Notes: generated from the sequence alone by a model not told the origin. Counted from the stretch's first letter, positions 26,580 through 35,450 are shown. The stretch is DNA of 64,000 nucleotides from Bacillota bacterium (GCA_023410875.1 JAEYPH010000058.1:1-64000); one strand, 5' to 3'. Numbers and translations are program-made.

Positions 26580-28250
26580 GTGAGCGAGCCGGTACTGACC
26601 CCCATCGAGGCGACCAATTTCATAGAGGAAGAAATCAACCAGGACATCCAGAACGGTCGGTTCACCCACCGCATTCACACGCGGTTCCCCCCGGAACCCA
26701 ACGGCTATCTGCACATCGGCCACGTGAAAGCCTTCTCTGTGGACTTCGGCATCGCCGAGAATTACGGCGGGCTGTGCAACCTGCGCTTTGATGACACGAA
26801 CCCCGTCAAGGAAGACCAGGAGTTCGTGGACGCCATCTTCGAGGACATCCACTGGATGGGCTACGACTGGGGTGACCGCCTGTACTACGCCTCGGATTAT
26901 TTTGAGCAGAACTATGAATACGCGGTCAAGCTGATACAGCAGGGCAAGGCCTATGTGGACGAGCTGACTCCCGACCAGACGCGGGAATACCGCGGCACAC
27001 TGACCGAGCCCGGCCGCAACAGCCCCTGGCGCGACCGGCCCATGGAGGAAAGCCTACGGCTGTTCCAGGAGATGCGCGAGGGCAAACACGCCGAAGGCAG
27101 CCTGACGCTGCGTGCCAAGATCGATATGGCCTCGCCCAACATCAACATGCGCGACCCGGTCATGTACCGCATTCTGTTCGCCCACCACCACCGCACCGGC
27201 GACAAGTGGTGTATCTATCCAATGTATGACTACTCCCATCCGCTGGACGACGCGCTGGAGGGCATCACCCACTCGCTGTGCTCGCTGGAATATGAGGACC
27301 ATAGGCCGCTGTACGACTGGGTGGTGCGGGCGTGCGGCTTTGCAGAGCCGCCGCGGCAGATCGAGTTTGCGCGCCTGGGCATCACCAACACCGTGATGAG
27401 CAAACGCTACCTGCGCCAGTTGGTGGAAGAAGGCCTGGTGGCCGGCTGGGACGACCCGCGAATGCCCACGCTGTGCGGCCTGCGCCGCCGGGGCTACACT
27501 GCCAGCGCCATCAAGGACTTCCTGAACCGCGTGGGCGTGGCCAAGGCCAACAGCACCGTGGACATTAAACTGCTGGAACACTGCATCCGCGAGGAGCTCA
27601 ACGACGCCGCGCCCCGGGCCATGGCCGTGCTGGACCCAGTCAAGGTCGTGATCACCAACTACCCCGAGGGTAAGACCGAGATGCTGCCGTTGGAGAACCA
27701 CCCCGGCCATGAGGAGATGGGCAGCCGCGAGCTTTCCTTCTCCCGCCAGGTCTACATCGAGCGCGAGGACTTTATGGAGAACCCGCCCAACAAGTTCTTC
27801 CGCCTGAAGCCCGGCGGCGAGGTGCGTCTCAAAGGCGCCTACATCATCCGCTGCGACGAGGTCGTTAAGGATGCTTCCGGCGAGTTCGTCGAACTGCGCT
27901 GCAGCTATGACCCCGACAGCCGCTCCGGTGAAGACAGCCGCCGCGTCAAGGGCACGCTGCACTGGGTGGATGCCGCCACGGCAGTGCCCGCCGAGGTGCG
28001 CCTGTATGACGTGCTGTTCAACGACAGCGAGGGCGACGACTACGCCGCGCGGCTCAACCACGACAGCATCAAGGTGATGCCGAACGCGCTGCTGGAGGGC
28101 TCTCTGGCCGGCGTACAGGCAGGCTCCCGCTTCCAGTTCCTGCGGCAGGGCTATTTCATCAGCGACAAGGACACCACGGCCAGTCGCCCGGTGTTCAACC
28201 GCGTCGTGGGCCTTAAGGACAGCTGGGCCAAGGAAATAAACAAGGGTTAA
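26580..28250 (+). CDS. glnS: Glutaminyl-tRNA synthetase
   Basis: A 556-residue class I synthetase that charges tRNA-Gln directly. It has the PPEPNGYLHIGHVKA signature (HIGH at 45-48), RFDDTNP, the VMSKRYLR form of the KMSKS loop, and the two C-terminal beta-barrel anticodon domains of GlnRS. It begins with GTG, 9 nt after AGGAG. It stands before gltX in the same direction, separated by a repeat element. Having GlnRS is not universal in Bacillota, many of which use the GatCAB amidotransferase. Confidence 0.96.
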   Translation: MSEPVLTPIEATNFIEEEINQDIQNGRFTHRIHTRFPPEPNGYLHIGHVKAFSVDFGIAENYGGLCNLRFDDTNPVKEDQEFVDAIFEDIHWMGYDWGDRLYYASDYFEQNYEYAVKLIQQGKAYVDELTPDQTREYRGTLTEPGRNSPWRDRPMEESLRLFQEMREGKHAEGSLTLRAKIDMASPNINMRDPVMYRILFAHHHRTGDKWCIYPMYDYSHPLDDALEGITHSLCSLEYEDHRPLYDWVVRACGFAEPPRQIEFARLGITNTVMSKRYLRQLVEEGLVAGWDDPRMPTLCGLRRRGYTASAIKDFLNRVGVAKANSTVDIKLLEHCIREELNDAAPRAMAVLDPVKVVITNYPEGKTEMLPLENHPGHEEMGSRELSFSRQVYIEREDFMENPPNKFFRLKPGGEVRLKGAYIIRCDEVVKDASGEFVELRCSYDPDSRSGEDSRRVKGTLHWVDAATAVPAEVRLYDVLFNDSEGDDYAARLNHDSIKVMPNALLEGSLAGVQAGSRFQFLRQGYFISDKDTTASRPVFNRVVGLKDSWAKEINKG

Positions 28251-28290
28251 AGCCTCATCTTAGACAGGCTAGCATCAGACGAGTACATAG

Positions 28291-28575
28291 TAACCGACGG
28301 CGATTTATTCGCCGGAAGGAAACTTGAGCCGAGACCAACGAAGTTAATAAAACCCGCACGCGGCGAAAACGTCATTTAGAAACGGCGCATGAGCATGGAA
28401 GCTAAGAGATCGCCCCATCGCAGTGCAAGCACTGCTCAGCTTTACTCCCGTATCGGCTAAAGCCGACACTGCGCAGAGCTGGGGGTAGTACCCGGCGACC
28501 TGCGCGGCGGGCGATTTGAGACAGCATAAACAACACGTCCAAATCGCGGACGATGCAACAGCATCGGTCGCGAAT
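28291..28575 (+). repeat. Dispersed multi-hairpin element, copy D (long form)
   Basis: Hairpin 1 here is CGGCGA-TTTAT-TCGCCG, a paired change relative to other copies, followed by AAGGAAAC. A ~70-nt insertion contains the perfect GCAGTGC-AA-GCACTGC stem. Hairpin 3 (about 28490-28516) lacks the CGGTTA loop. Hairpin 4 (28544-28573) has the AACA loop and re-paired arms (TCGCG/CGCGA). It ends 18 bp before the gltX start, inside the glnS-gltX transcript, and occupies most of that 343-bp gap. Confidence 0.75.
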
Positions 28576-28593
28576 GGCGACTAGGAGGAGCCA

Positions 28594-30051
28594 ATGACGG
28601 TACGGTCTAGATTCGCGCCCAGCCCAACAGGCTATATGCATCTGGGCAGTTTTCGCACGGCGCTTTACGCCTATCTCTTTGCTCGCAAGAACGGCGGGCG
28701 GTTCATCCTGCGCATAGAGGACACCGACCAGGAGCGCGAGGTCTCAGGAGCTGTGGAGGCCATTTACCGCGCGCTGGCCACTGCGGGCCTTCACTACGAC
28801 GAAGGCCCCGACGTGGGTGGCGACTATGGCCCCTACATTCAGAGCCGACGCAAGCACCTCTATCGCCCCTACGCCGAGCAGCTGATCGAGCGCGGCGGCG
28901 CCTATGTGTGCTTCTGCACCAAGGAGCGCCTGGACGCCCTGCGCGCCGATTCCCAGGCTCGCGGCGAGACCTATAAATACGACAAGCACTGCCTGCACCT
29001 GCCCAAAGAGGAAGTGCAAGCCCGCATCGCCACAGGCGAACCCCACGTCATCCGCCAGAACATGCCCACCGAGGGCCGGGCAGACTTTGACGACGTGATC
29101 TTCGGCCACATCGAGGCCGACTACGCGGCGCTGGATGACACGATCCTCATCAAGTCCGACGGCATGCCGACCTACAACTTTGCCAACGTCATCGACGACC
29201 ACCTGATGGGCATCACCCATGTGCTGCGCGGCACCGAGTATTTAAGCTCCACGCCCAAATACAACCACCTGTACCGCAGCTTTGGGTGGGACATCCCCAC
29301 CTATGTGCATCTGCCGCTGATCGAGATCGTCTCCGACGGTGTGCGGCGTAAGCTCAGCAAGCGCAAGGGCGACCCGTCCTTTGAGGACCTGCTGAATGCC
29401 GGATACCTCAAGGACGCCATCATGAACTACATCGCGCTGCTGGGCTGGAACCCAGGCACGACCCAGGAGATGTTCACCCGGGAGCAGTTGGAGCAGGCCT
29501 TCGGCCTGGAAGGCCTAAGCAAGTCCCCCGCCCTGTTCGACATTGAGAAGCTGCGCTGGTTCAATGCCGAGTATCTGCGCGCCATGGATGAGAACGAGTT
29601 TCACGACACCATCTTGCCGTGGATCAGTGGAGCCATCGACGTGAGCCGCTTTGACACTTGCCGGCTGGCGCAGCTGCTGCAGCCCCGCGCCGAGGTGTTA
29701 AGCGAGCTGGCCGCCAAGGTGGATTTCCTGCAAGCTTACCCGGACTTTGGCCCCGAGCTCTATGCCAACAAAAAGATGAAGTGCACCGCCGAGACCGCGC
29801 TGCCCACGCTGCAGGCGCTGCTTCCGGTGCTGCAAGGCTTGACCGACTGGACCGAGGCCGGCCTGCACGCCGCCGTGATGTCCCACATAGAGGCCGCAGG
29901 CCTTAAGAACGGGCAGGTGCTCTGGCCGCTGCGCATCGCGCTCAGTGGCCGCGAGAGCACGCCCGGCGGCGCCTTCGAAGTGGCGGCGCTGCTTGGTCGG
30001 GACGAGTCCTTGAGACGGCTCAACTTAGCGACGCAGAAACTACAGGGATAA
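28594..30051 (+). CDS. gltX: Glutamyl-tRNA synthetase
   Basis: A 485-residue class I synthetase. RFAPSPTGYMHLGSFRTAL (residues 6-24) holds the HIGH-type motif, RIEDTDQER follows, and KLSKRKG (about 251-257) is the KMSKS loop. The C-terminal half is the helical anticodon-binding domain of bacterial GluRS. AGGAGG at 28584-28589 precedes the ATG. With glnS next to it, this enzyme should be of the discriminating type that charges only tRNA-Glu; that is inference. Confidence 0.96.
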   Translation: MTVRSRFAPSPTGYMHLGSFRTALYAYLFARKNGGRFILRIEDTDQEREVSGAVEAIYRALATAGLHYDEGPDVGGDYGPYIQSRRKHLYRPYAEQLIERGGAYVCFCTKERLDALRADSQARGETYKYDKHCLHLPKEEVQARIATGEPHVIRQNMPTEGRADFDDVIFGHIEADYAALDDTILIKSDGMPTYNFANVIDDHLMGITHVLRGTEYLSSTPKYNHLYRSFGWDIPTYVHLPLIEIVSDGVRRKLSKRKGDPSFEDLLNAGYLKDAIMNYIALLGWNPGTTQEMFTREQLEQAFGLEGLSKSPALFDIEKLRWFNAEYLRAMDENEFHDTILPWISGAIDVSRFDTCRLAQLLQPRAEVLSELAAKVDFLQAYPDFGPELYANKKMKCTAETALPTLQALLPVLQGLTDWTEAGLHAAVMSHIEAAGLKNGQVLWPLRIALSGRESTPGGAFEVAALLGRDESLRRLNLATQKLQG

Positions 30052-30070
30052 GGAAACATGGTATATCGTT

Positions 30071-30099
30071 GCGGCAGGAACATTCTCCTGCCGCTTTTT
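30071..30099 (+). terminator. Intrinsic terminator after gltX
   Basis: GCGGCAGGA-ACATTC-TCCTGCCGC followed by TTTTT: nine perfect pairs and a T-run, 19 bp past the stop. Confidence 0.93.
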
Positions 30100-30150
30100 A
30101 CAGTCTTGCTGCCCATAAGAGGGTGATGCAGTTTATTTCATAAGATATGG

Positions 30151-30212
30151 GCCGAAGGTTTCCAAAGGGCGATCGGAAAGCCCTTTGGTCGCGCCTGCAG
30201 GCGCGAAAACCC
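30151..30212 (-). repeat. CCAAAGGGC-type repeat, copy a
   Basis: Two adjacent stems on the minus strand: CGCGCC-TGCA-GGCGCG, then CCAAAGGGC-TTTCCGATC-GCCCTTTGG, followed by AAACCTTCGGC. Three more copies lie at 35497, 44892 and 58360. Nothing else is visible in the 225-bp gap. Confidence 0.8.
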
Positions 30213-30324
30213 TGTGCATTATCTCGCATTGTAAGACCAATGTAACTTGAAATCATTCCAACCTTTCCTTATAATACTTCCCAAGGACAAAAGCGCATAA
30301 TTCGAAAGAAAAGAGGCTGCTGCA

Positions 30325-30801
30325 ATGGATCTGATCAGCTTTGCCATCAACATGGAAGTCGAGGGAGAGGCTTACTACCGCAAGCAGGCTACGCTGCACT
30401 CCGGCGACGGCCTGAAGGTCGTGTTCACGCTTCTGGCCGACGAGGAGAGCATGCATGCGGCCCTGCTGCGACGGGTGGCCCAGGGCCAGCCCTACACGCT
30501 GGAGGCGTCGGCCCGCCCCGAATGGCACAACGTTTTCACCGGCAAGGATAACTTTCAAGACGAGACCAAGCAGCTGCCCGAGCAGGTGGACGTCTACCGC
30601 ATGGCCCATGAGCTGGAAGAAAAGAGCATTGCGCTGTACAAGCAGCTGCTGGAACAGTCCAGCGAAACCCGCGAACTGTTCACGTTCCTGATCGCCCAGG
30701 AGCAGGAGCACGAGCAGATTCTCGACGAGCTCATCAAGCGCGTGAACCGCCCCAATGAGTGGGTGGAATCGGCGGAATTCGGCCTGCGGGAGGAGTACTG
30801 A
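30325..30801 (+). CDS. Ferritin-like (rubrerythrin-family) di-iron protein
   Basis: A 158-residue four-helix protein of the ferritin-like superfamily. The helices carry iron ligands in E-x-x-H form: EVEGEAYY (about residue 12), ADEESMHAALL (about 39-49), AHELEEKSIALY (about 93-104) and QEQEHEQIL (about 129-137). It lacks the rubredoxin domain of full rubrerythrins. Such proteins take part in peroxide or iron handling in anaerobes. It has its own gene start after AAAAGAGG. Confidence 0.8.
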   Translation: MDLISFAINMEVEGEAYYRKQATLHSGDGLKVVFTLLADEESMHAALLRRVAQGQPYTLEASARPEWHNVFTGKDNFQDETKQLPEQVDVYRMAHELEEKSIALYKQLLEQSSETRELFTFLIAQEQEHEQILDELIKRVNRPNEWVESAEFGLREEY

Positions 30802-30877
30802 GCCGCTCTTCTTCCAGTGAACCTGCCGCGTACAAAGGAAACATCAAGAATATTACTTATCTGCCATGTGCAGCTCC

Positions 30878-31627
30878 TCAGTGAAGCTCTTGGGCTTGCC
30901 ACATGGCCTGTACGCGCGTTTGCAGAGCGGCTTCCAGATAGTCGGATATCATTAAGACCATGGGCAGTTCGTTTTCATCAGAACCCTGGTACTGCTGCAG
31001 GCAGTAATAATACCGTTCCTTATCCTGAAACTTGATATCGATGGGCGGATATCCGTGTAACATCAGCTCATGGTTCATGAGCAGCCGTCCGGTTCTTCCG
31101 TTGCCATCCAGAAACGGATGGATACTCTCGAATTTCAGGTGGAACAACGCCACGCGCCGTACGATGTGCTCCTGTACCATGCGTGAATGATAATCTGCCA
31201 ACAGCCGTGCCATAAGCTGCGGAACGCTGCCGGCACTGGGCAATTCCACATCTGCGCCGCTGATATAGACATCCACGTCCCGGTAACGCCCGCGGGCGTC
31301 CTCGTTGTCGGCAAGCAAATGCCGATGCATGGCCAGTATCGATTCTTCCGAAATAGCAGTATGTTGTTCCGCCAGTCCGCGGATATACTGGAACGCATTC
31401 CGGTGCCCGATGACCTCCAAATGACTTCGCAACGGCTTTCCGGAAATCGTCATGCCATCCTTTAGCACCAGGTAAGTCTCACGTTCGGTCAGCGGATTCC
31501 CTTCAATGGCGTTGGTGTTATAGGTGTAGCTGACGCAGAAGTCGTCCAGCAGGCGCTCCAGCGATGCAGGGCGCAGCGGCGGCAGGGCTCTCATCATCGC
31601 TAACAGCTGGTCAATCTTCTCAAACAT
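30878..31627 (-). CDS. Fic-domain AMPylator-type protein with built-in inhibitor motif
   Basis: A 249-residue Fic protein. The active loop HPFLDGNGRTGR is complete (residues 170-181), with catalytic His170. An N-terminal helix carries TNAIEGN (38-44), the S/T-x-x-x-E-G/N motif whose glutamate blocks ATP in class II Fic proteins, so it inhibits itself. It would transfer AMP to protein hydroxyls when released. No antitoxin gene is adjacent. GGAGGTGCTAACG precedes the ATG at 31627, so the 28 codons above it are not used. GC content is lower than that of neighbours. Confidence 0.9.
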   Translation of the reverse strand: MFEKIDQLLAMMRALPPLRPASLERLLDDFCVSYTYNTNAIEGNPLTERETYLVLKDGMTISGKPLRSHLEVIGHRNAFQYIRGLAEQHTAISEESILAMHRHLLADNEDARGRYRDVDVYISGADVELPSAGSVPQLMARLLADYHSRMVQEHIVRRVALFHLKFESIHPFLDGNGRTGRLLMNHELMLHGYPPIDIKFQDKERYYYCLQQYQGSDENELPMVLMISDYLEAALQTRVQAMWQAQELH

Positions 31628-31750
31628 CGTTAGCACCTCCACACAAACAGTATACCACGCCGTATGAATAACGACGGCAATCACTTTGCATAAATGCCAT
31701 GGGAACATCATTTGTGTGACTGTCGTCGCTTCACTTCCCTCAATCTAATT

Positions 31751-31765
31751 TTATAATACCTATAA
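31751..31765 (+). promoter_or_regulatory. Promoter region of the ohr-like gene
   Basis: The -10 TATAAT (31752-31757) lies inside an interrupted palindrome, TTATA-ATACC-TATAA, that may be a repressor site. The -35 (TTCACT, 31730-31735) is weak. No OhrR gene is nearby, so the regulator is unknown. Confidence 0.45.
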
Positions 31766-31813
31766 AGTGCTAAACGACGACTCCATCTGTTTGCCAACGA
31801 AAGGAGATTTTAT

Positions 31814-32224
31814 ATGGATATCAATTATCAAACCACAGCATATTCCACCGGCGGCCGATCCGGTACCGTGACGGTGGACGACGGCGCGTTGAAATTCGAC
31901 ATGGTGCCGCCCGGCGACGCCAAGTCCGGCGCCAACCCCGAGCAGCTCTTCGCGGCGGCCTACGCCGCATGCTTCGGCGGGGCCATGCACCACGTAGTCC
32001 GCGTGCGCAAGCTGCACGTGCCACCGCCGGATGTGGAGGTCACCGTTGGCCTGGGCCGCAACGCCGCCGGCAACAACCAACTGCAGGCCGACATCGTGGC
32101 GATTATACAGGGCGTGGATCAGGCCACCGCCGACGAGCTGGTGCAGGAGGCGCACGCTATCTGCCCGTATTCCCATGCCACCAGAGGCAATATTGACGTC
32201 CATGTTTCGGCCAGGGTGAAATAG
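31814..32224 (+). CDS. ohr: Organic hydroperoxide resistance protein (Ohr/OsmC family)
   Basis: A 136-residue peroxidase that reduces organic hydroperoxides with two cysteines: Cys53 in AAYAACFGGAMHHV and Cys117 in HAICPYSHATRGN. The length and the TGGRSGTV start fit Ohr rather than OsmC. AAAGGAG precedes the ATG. It stands alone, near rubrerythrin and a ferritin-like gene, in what looks like an oxidative-stress neighbourhood. Confidence 0.92.
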   Translation: MDINYQTTAYSTGGRSGTVTVDDGALKFDMVPPGDAKSGANPEQLFAAAYAACFGGAMHHVVRVRKLHVPPPDVEVTVGLGRNAAGNNQLQADIVAIIQGVDQATADELVQEAHAICPYSHATRGNIDVHVSARVK

Positions 32225-32231
32225 GGTCAAT

Positions 32232-32267
32232 AAACAAAAAGCGTCCAGTGACGGACGCTTTTTGTTT
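32232..32267 (+). terminator. Bidirectional intrinsic terminator
   Basis: AAACAAAAAGCGTCC pairs with GGACGCTTTTTGTTT; T-runs lie on both strands. It serves ohr and possibly the converging rubrerythrin gene. Confidence 0.92.
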
Positions 32268-32270
32268 ACC

Positions 32271-32334
32271 TGTAGGGCAAGGGCTCTGCCCTTGCCGCCC
32301 ACATCTCCGGCAAGGGCAAAGCCCTTGCCCTACA
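32271..32334. repeat. TAGGGCAAGGGC-type inverted repeat
   Basis: Two ~27-bp arms beginning TGTAGGGCAAGGGC and ending GCCCTTGCCCTACA face each other around a 10-bp centre. Each arm also has internal palindromy (AAGGGC/GCCCTT). A single arm recurs at 45156-45185. Confidence 0.85.
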
Positions 32335-32336
32335 CC

Positions 32337-32891
32337 TTAGAATTTCACGTACTTATCCTTCTTGGTGCCGCACACCGGGCAGAAGTCCGGCGCGTCATCC
32401 AGCACTGTGTGGCCGCACACCGGGCACACGAGCACGGCGTCCAGCGGGAAGTCGCGGCCCTCGCGGGCGGCGTCCTGGGCGTCCTTGAACATTTTAGCGT
32501 GGATCTTCTCGGCCTCCAGCGCGAAGTGGAAGGAGCGCTCAGCGCCGGGCTCGTTCTGAAACTTGGCGGCGTTTAAGTACACCGGGTACATCTGCTCCAC
32601 CTCATGCAGCTCCCCATTGATGCCGCCCTGCAGGTTGTCCACGGTCTTGCCGGGGCCGAACACGCCGCCGGCGGTCACCGTAGCGTCCACTGTCTGCCCG
32701 CCGATCTCACGGAAATGGTTGCCGGCGTGCACGCGCTCCGCCCAGGCGATGGCCGTGAACAGCTTGCCGATGTTGGGGAAGCCCTCCTTGACGGCCATGT
32801 CGCCCCAGATCAGGTAGCGCATGTGGGCCATGCTTTCGCCGCCGTAGGCCGAGTGCAGAAAGTCCGAAGTCATCGCGTTCTTGACTGCCAT
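32337..32891 (-). CDS. rbr: Rubrerythrin
   Basis: A 184-residue peroxide-reducing protein. An N-terminal ferritin-like di-iron domain (HMRYLIWGDMAVKEGFPNIGKLF; AWAERVHAGNHF; EAEKIHAKMF) is followed by a rubredoxin-like zinc/iron site, CPVCG...CPVCG, in the last 30 residues. It detoxifies hydrogen peroxide in anaerobes, taking electrons from NADH via rubredoxin. It is 27 bp downstream of korB on the same strand and may be co-transcribed. Confidence 0.93.
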   Translation of the reverse strand: MAVKNAMTSDFLHSAYGGESMAHMRYLIWGDMAVKEGFPNIGKLFTAIAWAERVHAGNHFREIGGQTVDATVTAGGVFGPGKTVDNLQGGINGELHEVEQMYPVYLNAAKFQNEPGAERSFHFALEAEKIHAKMFKDAQDAAREGRDFPLDAVLVCPVCGHTVLDDAPDFCPVCGTKKDKYVKF

Positions 32892-32918
32892 GAGATACCC
32901 TCCTACAGTAAATTTTGG

Positions 32919-33764
32919 CTATCGATAATCCGCCATCAGCTTGTGCACAACCGCGGGGTCTGATGCCTTACCCACCAGCGGCACACCGCCGCGCAGCGCC
33001 GGGTGCTTTTGGTGGAAGGTCGGGCGTTCCTCGCGGTACAGCACGCCCAGCGGAATCTGGTCGCAGTAATCCTCGGCGCAGCGCAGGGCAGCGATGCGGT
33101 CCGAGGGGTCGTGGTCGGGGCCCAGCTCGTAGACACGGGACTGATACCACGCGAAGGTATTCACCTTGTTGAAGCTGACGCAGGGCTGCAGGATATCCAC
33201 CAGCGCGTAGCCGGGGAACTGTATGGCCTGCTTCATCAGGTCTATGAGCTGCTCCTTGCGGCCGGTGAAGCCCCGGGCCACAAAGCCTGCTCCTGCGGCG
33301 ATGGCCAGCATGACCGGGTTGAAGGGCGTGTTAAGGTTGCCGTCGGGCTGCACGTCGGTCACAAAGCCCTCGTCGGATGTGGGCGACGACTGGCCCTTGG
33401 TTAGGCCGTAGACCTGGTTGTCATGCACGAAGTGGGCGATGTCCACGTTGCGGCGGATGTTGTGCAGGAAGTGGTTGCCGCCCTCGCCGTAGGAATCGCC
33501 GTCGCCGCTGTCCACGATGACGGTCAGGTTGCCATTGGCAATCTTGGCGGCGATGGCTGCGGGCAGCGCCCGGCCGTGCAGTCCGCAGAAGGCGTTGGCG
33601 TTCAGATATTGCGGCGTCTTGGCGGCCTGGCCGATGCCGGCAGCCAGCAGCACATCCTGCGGGCGTTTGTCCAGCTGCTCCAGCGCGGTCTTCAGGCAAT
33701 CCAGTATCACGAAGTTGCCGCAGCCGGGGCACCAGGCGGTCTCGTTTGTATGGAAAACGCTCAT
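32919..33764 (-). CDS. korB: 2-oxoacid:ferredoxin oxidoreductase, beta subunit
   Basis: A 281-residue TPP-binding subunit. It begins with TAWCPGCGNF (an Fe-S-linked Cys motif) and contains the TPP loop GDGDSYGEGGNHFLHNIRRN. It pairs with the preceding alpha/gamma subunit to oxidise a 2-oxoacid (2-oxoglutarate or a branched-chain or aromatic oxoacid) to acyl-CoA, reducing ferredoxin. The ATG at 33764 overlaps the alpha stop (ATGA). The substrate is not certain from sequence, so the kor symbol is tentative. Confidence 0.88.
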   Translation of the reverse strand: MSVFHTNETAWCPGCGNFVILDCLKTALEQLDKRPQDVLLAAGIGQAAKTPQYLNANAFCGLHGRALPAAIAAKIANGNLTVIVDSGDGDSYGEGGNHFLHNIRRNVDIAHFVHDNQVYGLTKGQSSPTSDEGFVTDVQPDGNLNTPFNPVMLAIAAGAGFVARGFTGRKEQLIDLMKQAIQFPGYALVDILQPCVSFNKVNTFAWYQSRVYELGPDHDPSDRIAALRCAEDYCDQIPLGVLYREERPTFHQKHPALRGGVPLVGKASDPAVVHKLMADYR

Positions 33765-35419
33765 GCCTTCTCCTCCTCTCGCACCGCGTCGGCGATGAAC
33801 GCGGCGGTCATCTGGCGGCCGTCGTATTTGAGCACGCTGGCGTGACACGCGATGCCGGTGTGCTCGCGGATGAGGCCTGCCAGCTGGCCGGTGGCGTTCT
33901 GCTCCACATTGACAATGCGGCGGACAAAGGCGGCCTTCTCCAGCAGCCGCGCCGTGGGCAGCGGATCAATATCGCCGAACACCAGCGCGCCGTAGCCCGG
34001 GCCCAACAGCTCCACGGCCTCCTTGATCGGCCCCCACAGCGAGCCCCAACCCACCAGCAACGTGTGGCACGCCTCGTCGCCCAGGAAGTCCGGCTCCTGC
34101 AGCTCGGTGCGCAGGCCCTCCAGCTTGCGCATGCGCTTGTCCATCATGGCCACGCGCACTTCGGCGCTCTCGGTGATGTGGCCGCGCTCATCGTGCTCGT
34201 CGCTGTCGGCGGTCACGAGATGTTCGGTCTTGCCGGGGATCAGCCGGGGCGAGACGCCGCTGTCGGTGAGGCGATAGCGCAGGTATTCGCCTTCGCCCTC
34301 ATGGGCCGATGCCGGCTGAGCGGTGGAGATGTCTTCCAGATCATAGGCCGGCACCGTGGTAGACGCGTCACCCAAGTATTGGTCGCTTAGCAGGATCACG
34401 GGTATCTGATATTTCTCGGCCAGGTGGAAGGCCCGGGCCGTCTGATAAAAGGCGTCGGTGTGGTTGCGCACGGCGATGACCATGCGCGGGAACTCGCCCT
34501 GGGACGCCGAGATCACGAACTTCAGGTCGCTCTGCTCGGTGCGGGTGGGCAGGCCGGTTACCGGGCCGGGGCGCTGCACGTCGGCCACGACCAGCGGAAT
34601 CTCCGCCATGCCCGACAGGCCCAGCGCCTCCACCATCAGCGAAAAGCCGCCGCCGGAGGTGCCGGTCATGGCCCGGGCCCCAGCAAAGCTGGCGCCGATG
34701 GCCATGTTGATCGCGGCGATTTCGTCCTCGGCCTGTTCCACGACGACACCGGTCTTTTCACTGGTCGCAGCCAGCACTTCCATGAGCGTCGTGGAGGGCG
34801 ACATCGGATAGGCCGAGTAGAACTTGAGCCCTGCAGCAACAGCGCCCAGCGCCATGGCGCGGCTGCCGGTCATCATCAGCGTGTCGGCGAAGTCGCCCCG
34901 CTGCGCCTGGAAGCGGGGCTGCACGGCGTCATAACCCTGGCGCAGCGCCTGGAAATTGGATTGCAGATATTGCTCCTTGACGAAGGCGGGCAGCACGTCT
35001 TCCATAGCGTCCAGCCCCACGCCGAAGAGCCCCAGCACCGCGCCCACGGCCACGCTGCCGCTGGCCCTGGCGTTGCCGGCAGCCTTGGCAATGGCGTTCA
35101 TGTCGATGCGGAGAGTCCGCGGATCATCGGTCTGTATGGCGGTGTCGCAAAGGATGAAACCGCCGTCTTTCAGGCGGCCGGCGTGCAACGCTGCGGTCTC
35201 GTCGTTCAGGGCAATGATGCCGTCCAACTCGTCGCTGTGGGCATAGAGGGGTTGGTCGCCAAAGCGTATCTGGGTGAAATTGTGGCCGCCACGCACCCGG
35301 GACATAAAATCCCGCATGGTGAACACGGCGTAGCCGGAGCGCTTGAGCAGCTTCTCGAGTATGGCCGCCGTGGTATCAATGCCCTGGCCCGCGGCGCCAC
35401 CGATGAGCAGATTATACAT
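33761..35419 (-). CDS. korA: 2-oxoacid:ferredoxin oxidoreductase, fused gamma-alpha subunit
   Basis: A 552-residue protein. The N-terminal gamma domain (LLIGGAAGQGIDTTAAILEKLLKRSG, to about residue 185) is fused to the pyrimidine-binding alpha domain (MALGAVAAGLKFYSAYPMSPSTTLME; MTGTSGGGFSLMVEALGLSGMAEIP). The gamma-alpha fusion is common in Kor-type enzymes. The ATG at 35419 follows AGGAG; the frame runs 90 codons further up, but that region holds repeats and the promoter. It forms an operon with korB. Confidence 0.9.
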   Translation of the reverse strand: MYNLLIGGAAGQGIDTTAAILEKLLKRSGYAVFTMRDFMSRVRGGHNFTQIRFGDQPLYAHSDELDGIIALNDETAALHAGRLKDGGFILCDTAIQTDDPRTLRIDMNAIAKAAGNARASGSVAVGAVLGLFGVGLDAMEDVLPAFVKEQYLQSNFQALRQGYDAVQPRFQAQRGDFADTLMMTGSRAMALGAVAAGLKFYSAYPMSPSTTLMEVLAATSEKTGVVVEQAEDEIAAINMAIGASFAGARAMTGTSGGGFSLMVEALGLSGMAEIPLVVADVQRPGPVTGLPTRTEQSDLKFVISASQGEFPRMVIAVRNHTDAFYQTARAFHLAEKYQIPVILLSDQYLGDASTTVPAYDLEDISTAQPASAHEGEGEYLRYRLTDSGVSPRLIPGKTEHLVTADSDEHDERGHITESAEVRVAMMDKRMRKLEGLRTELQEPDFLGDEACHTLLVGWGSLWGPIKEAVELLGPGYGALVFGDIDPLPTARLLEKAAFVRRIVNVEQNATGQLAGLIREHTGIACHASVLKYDGRQMTAAFIADAVREEEKA

Positions 35420-35450
35420 CGCGTACTCCTGTGCCGATGGGTTTACTGGT

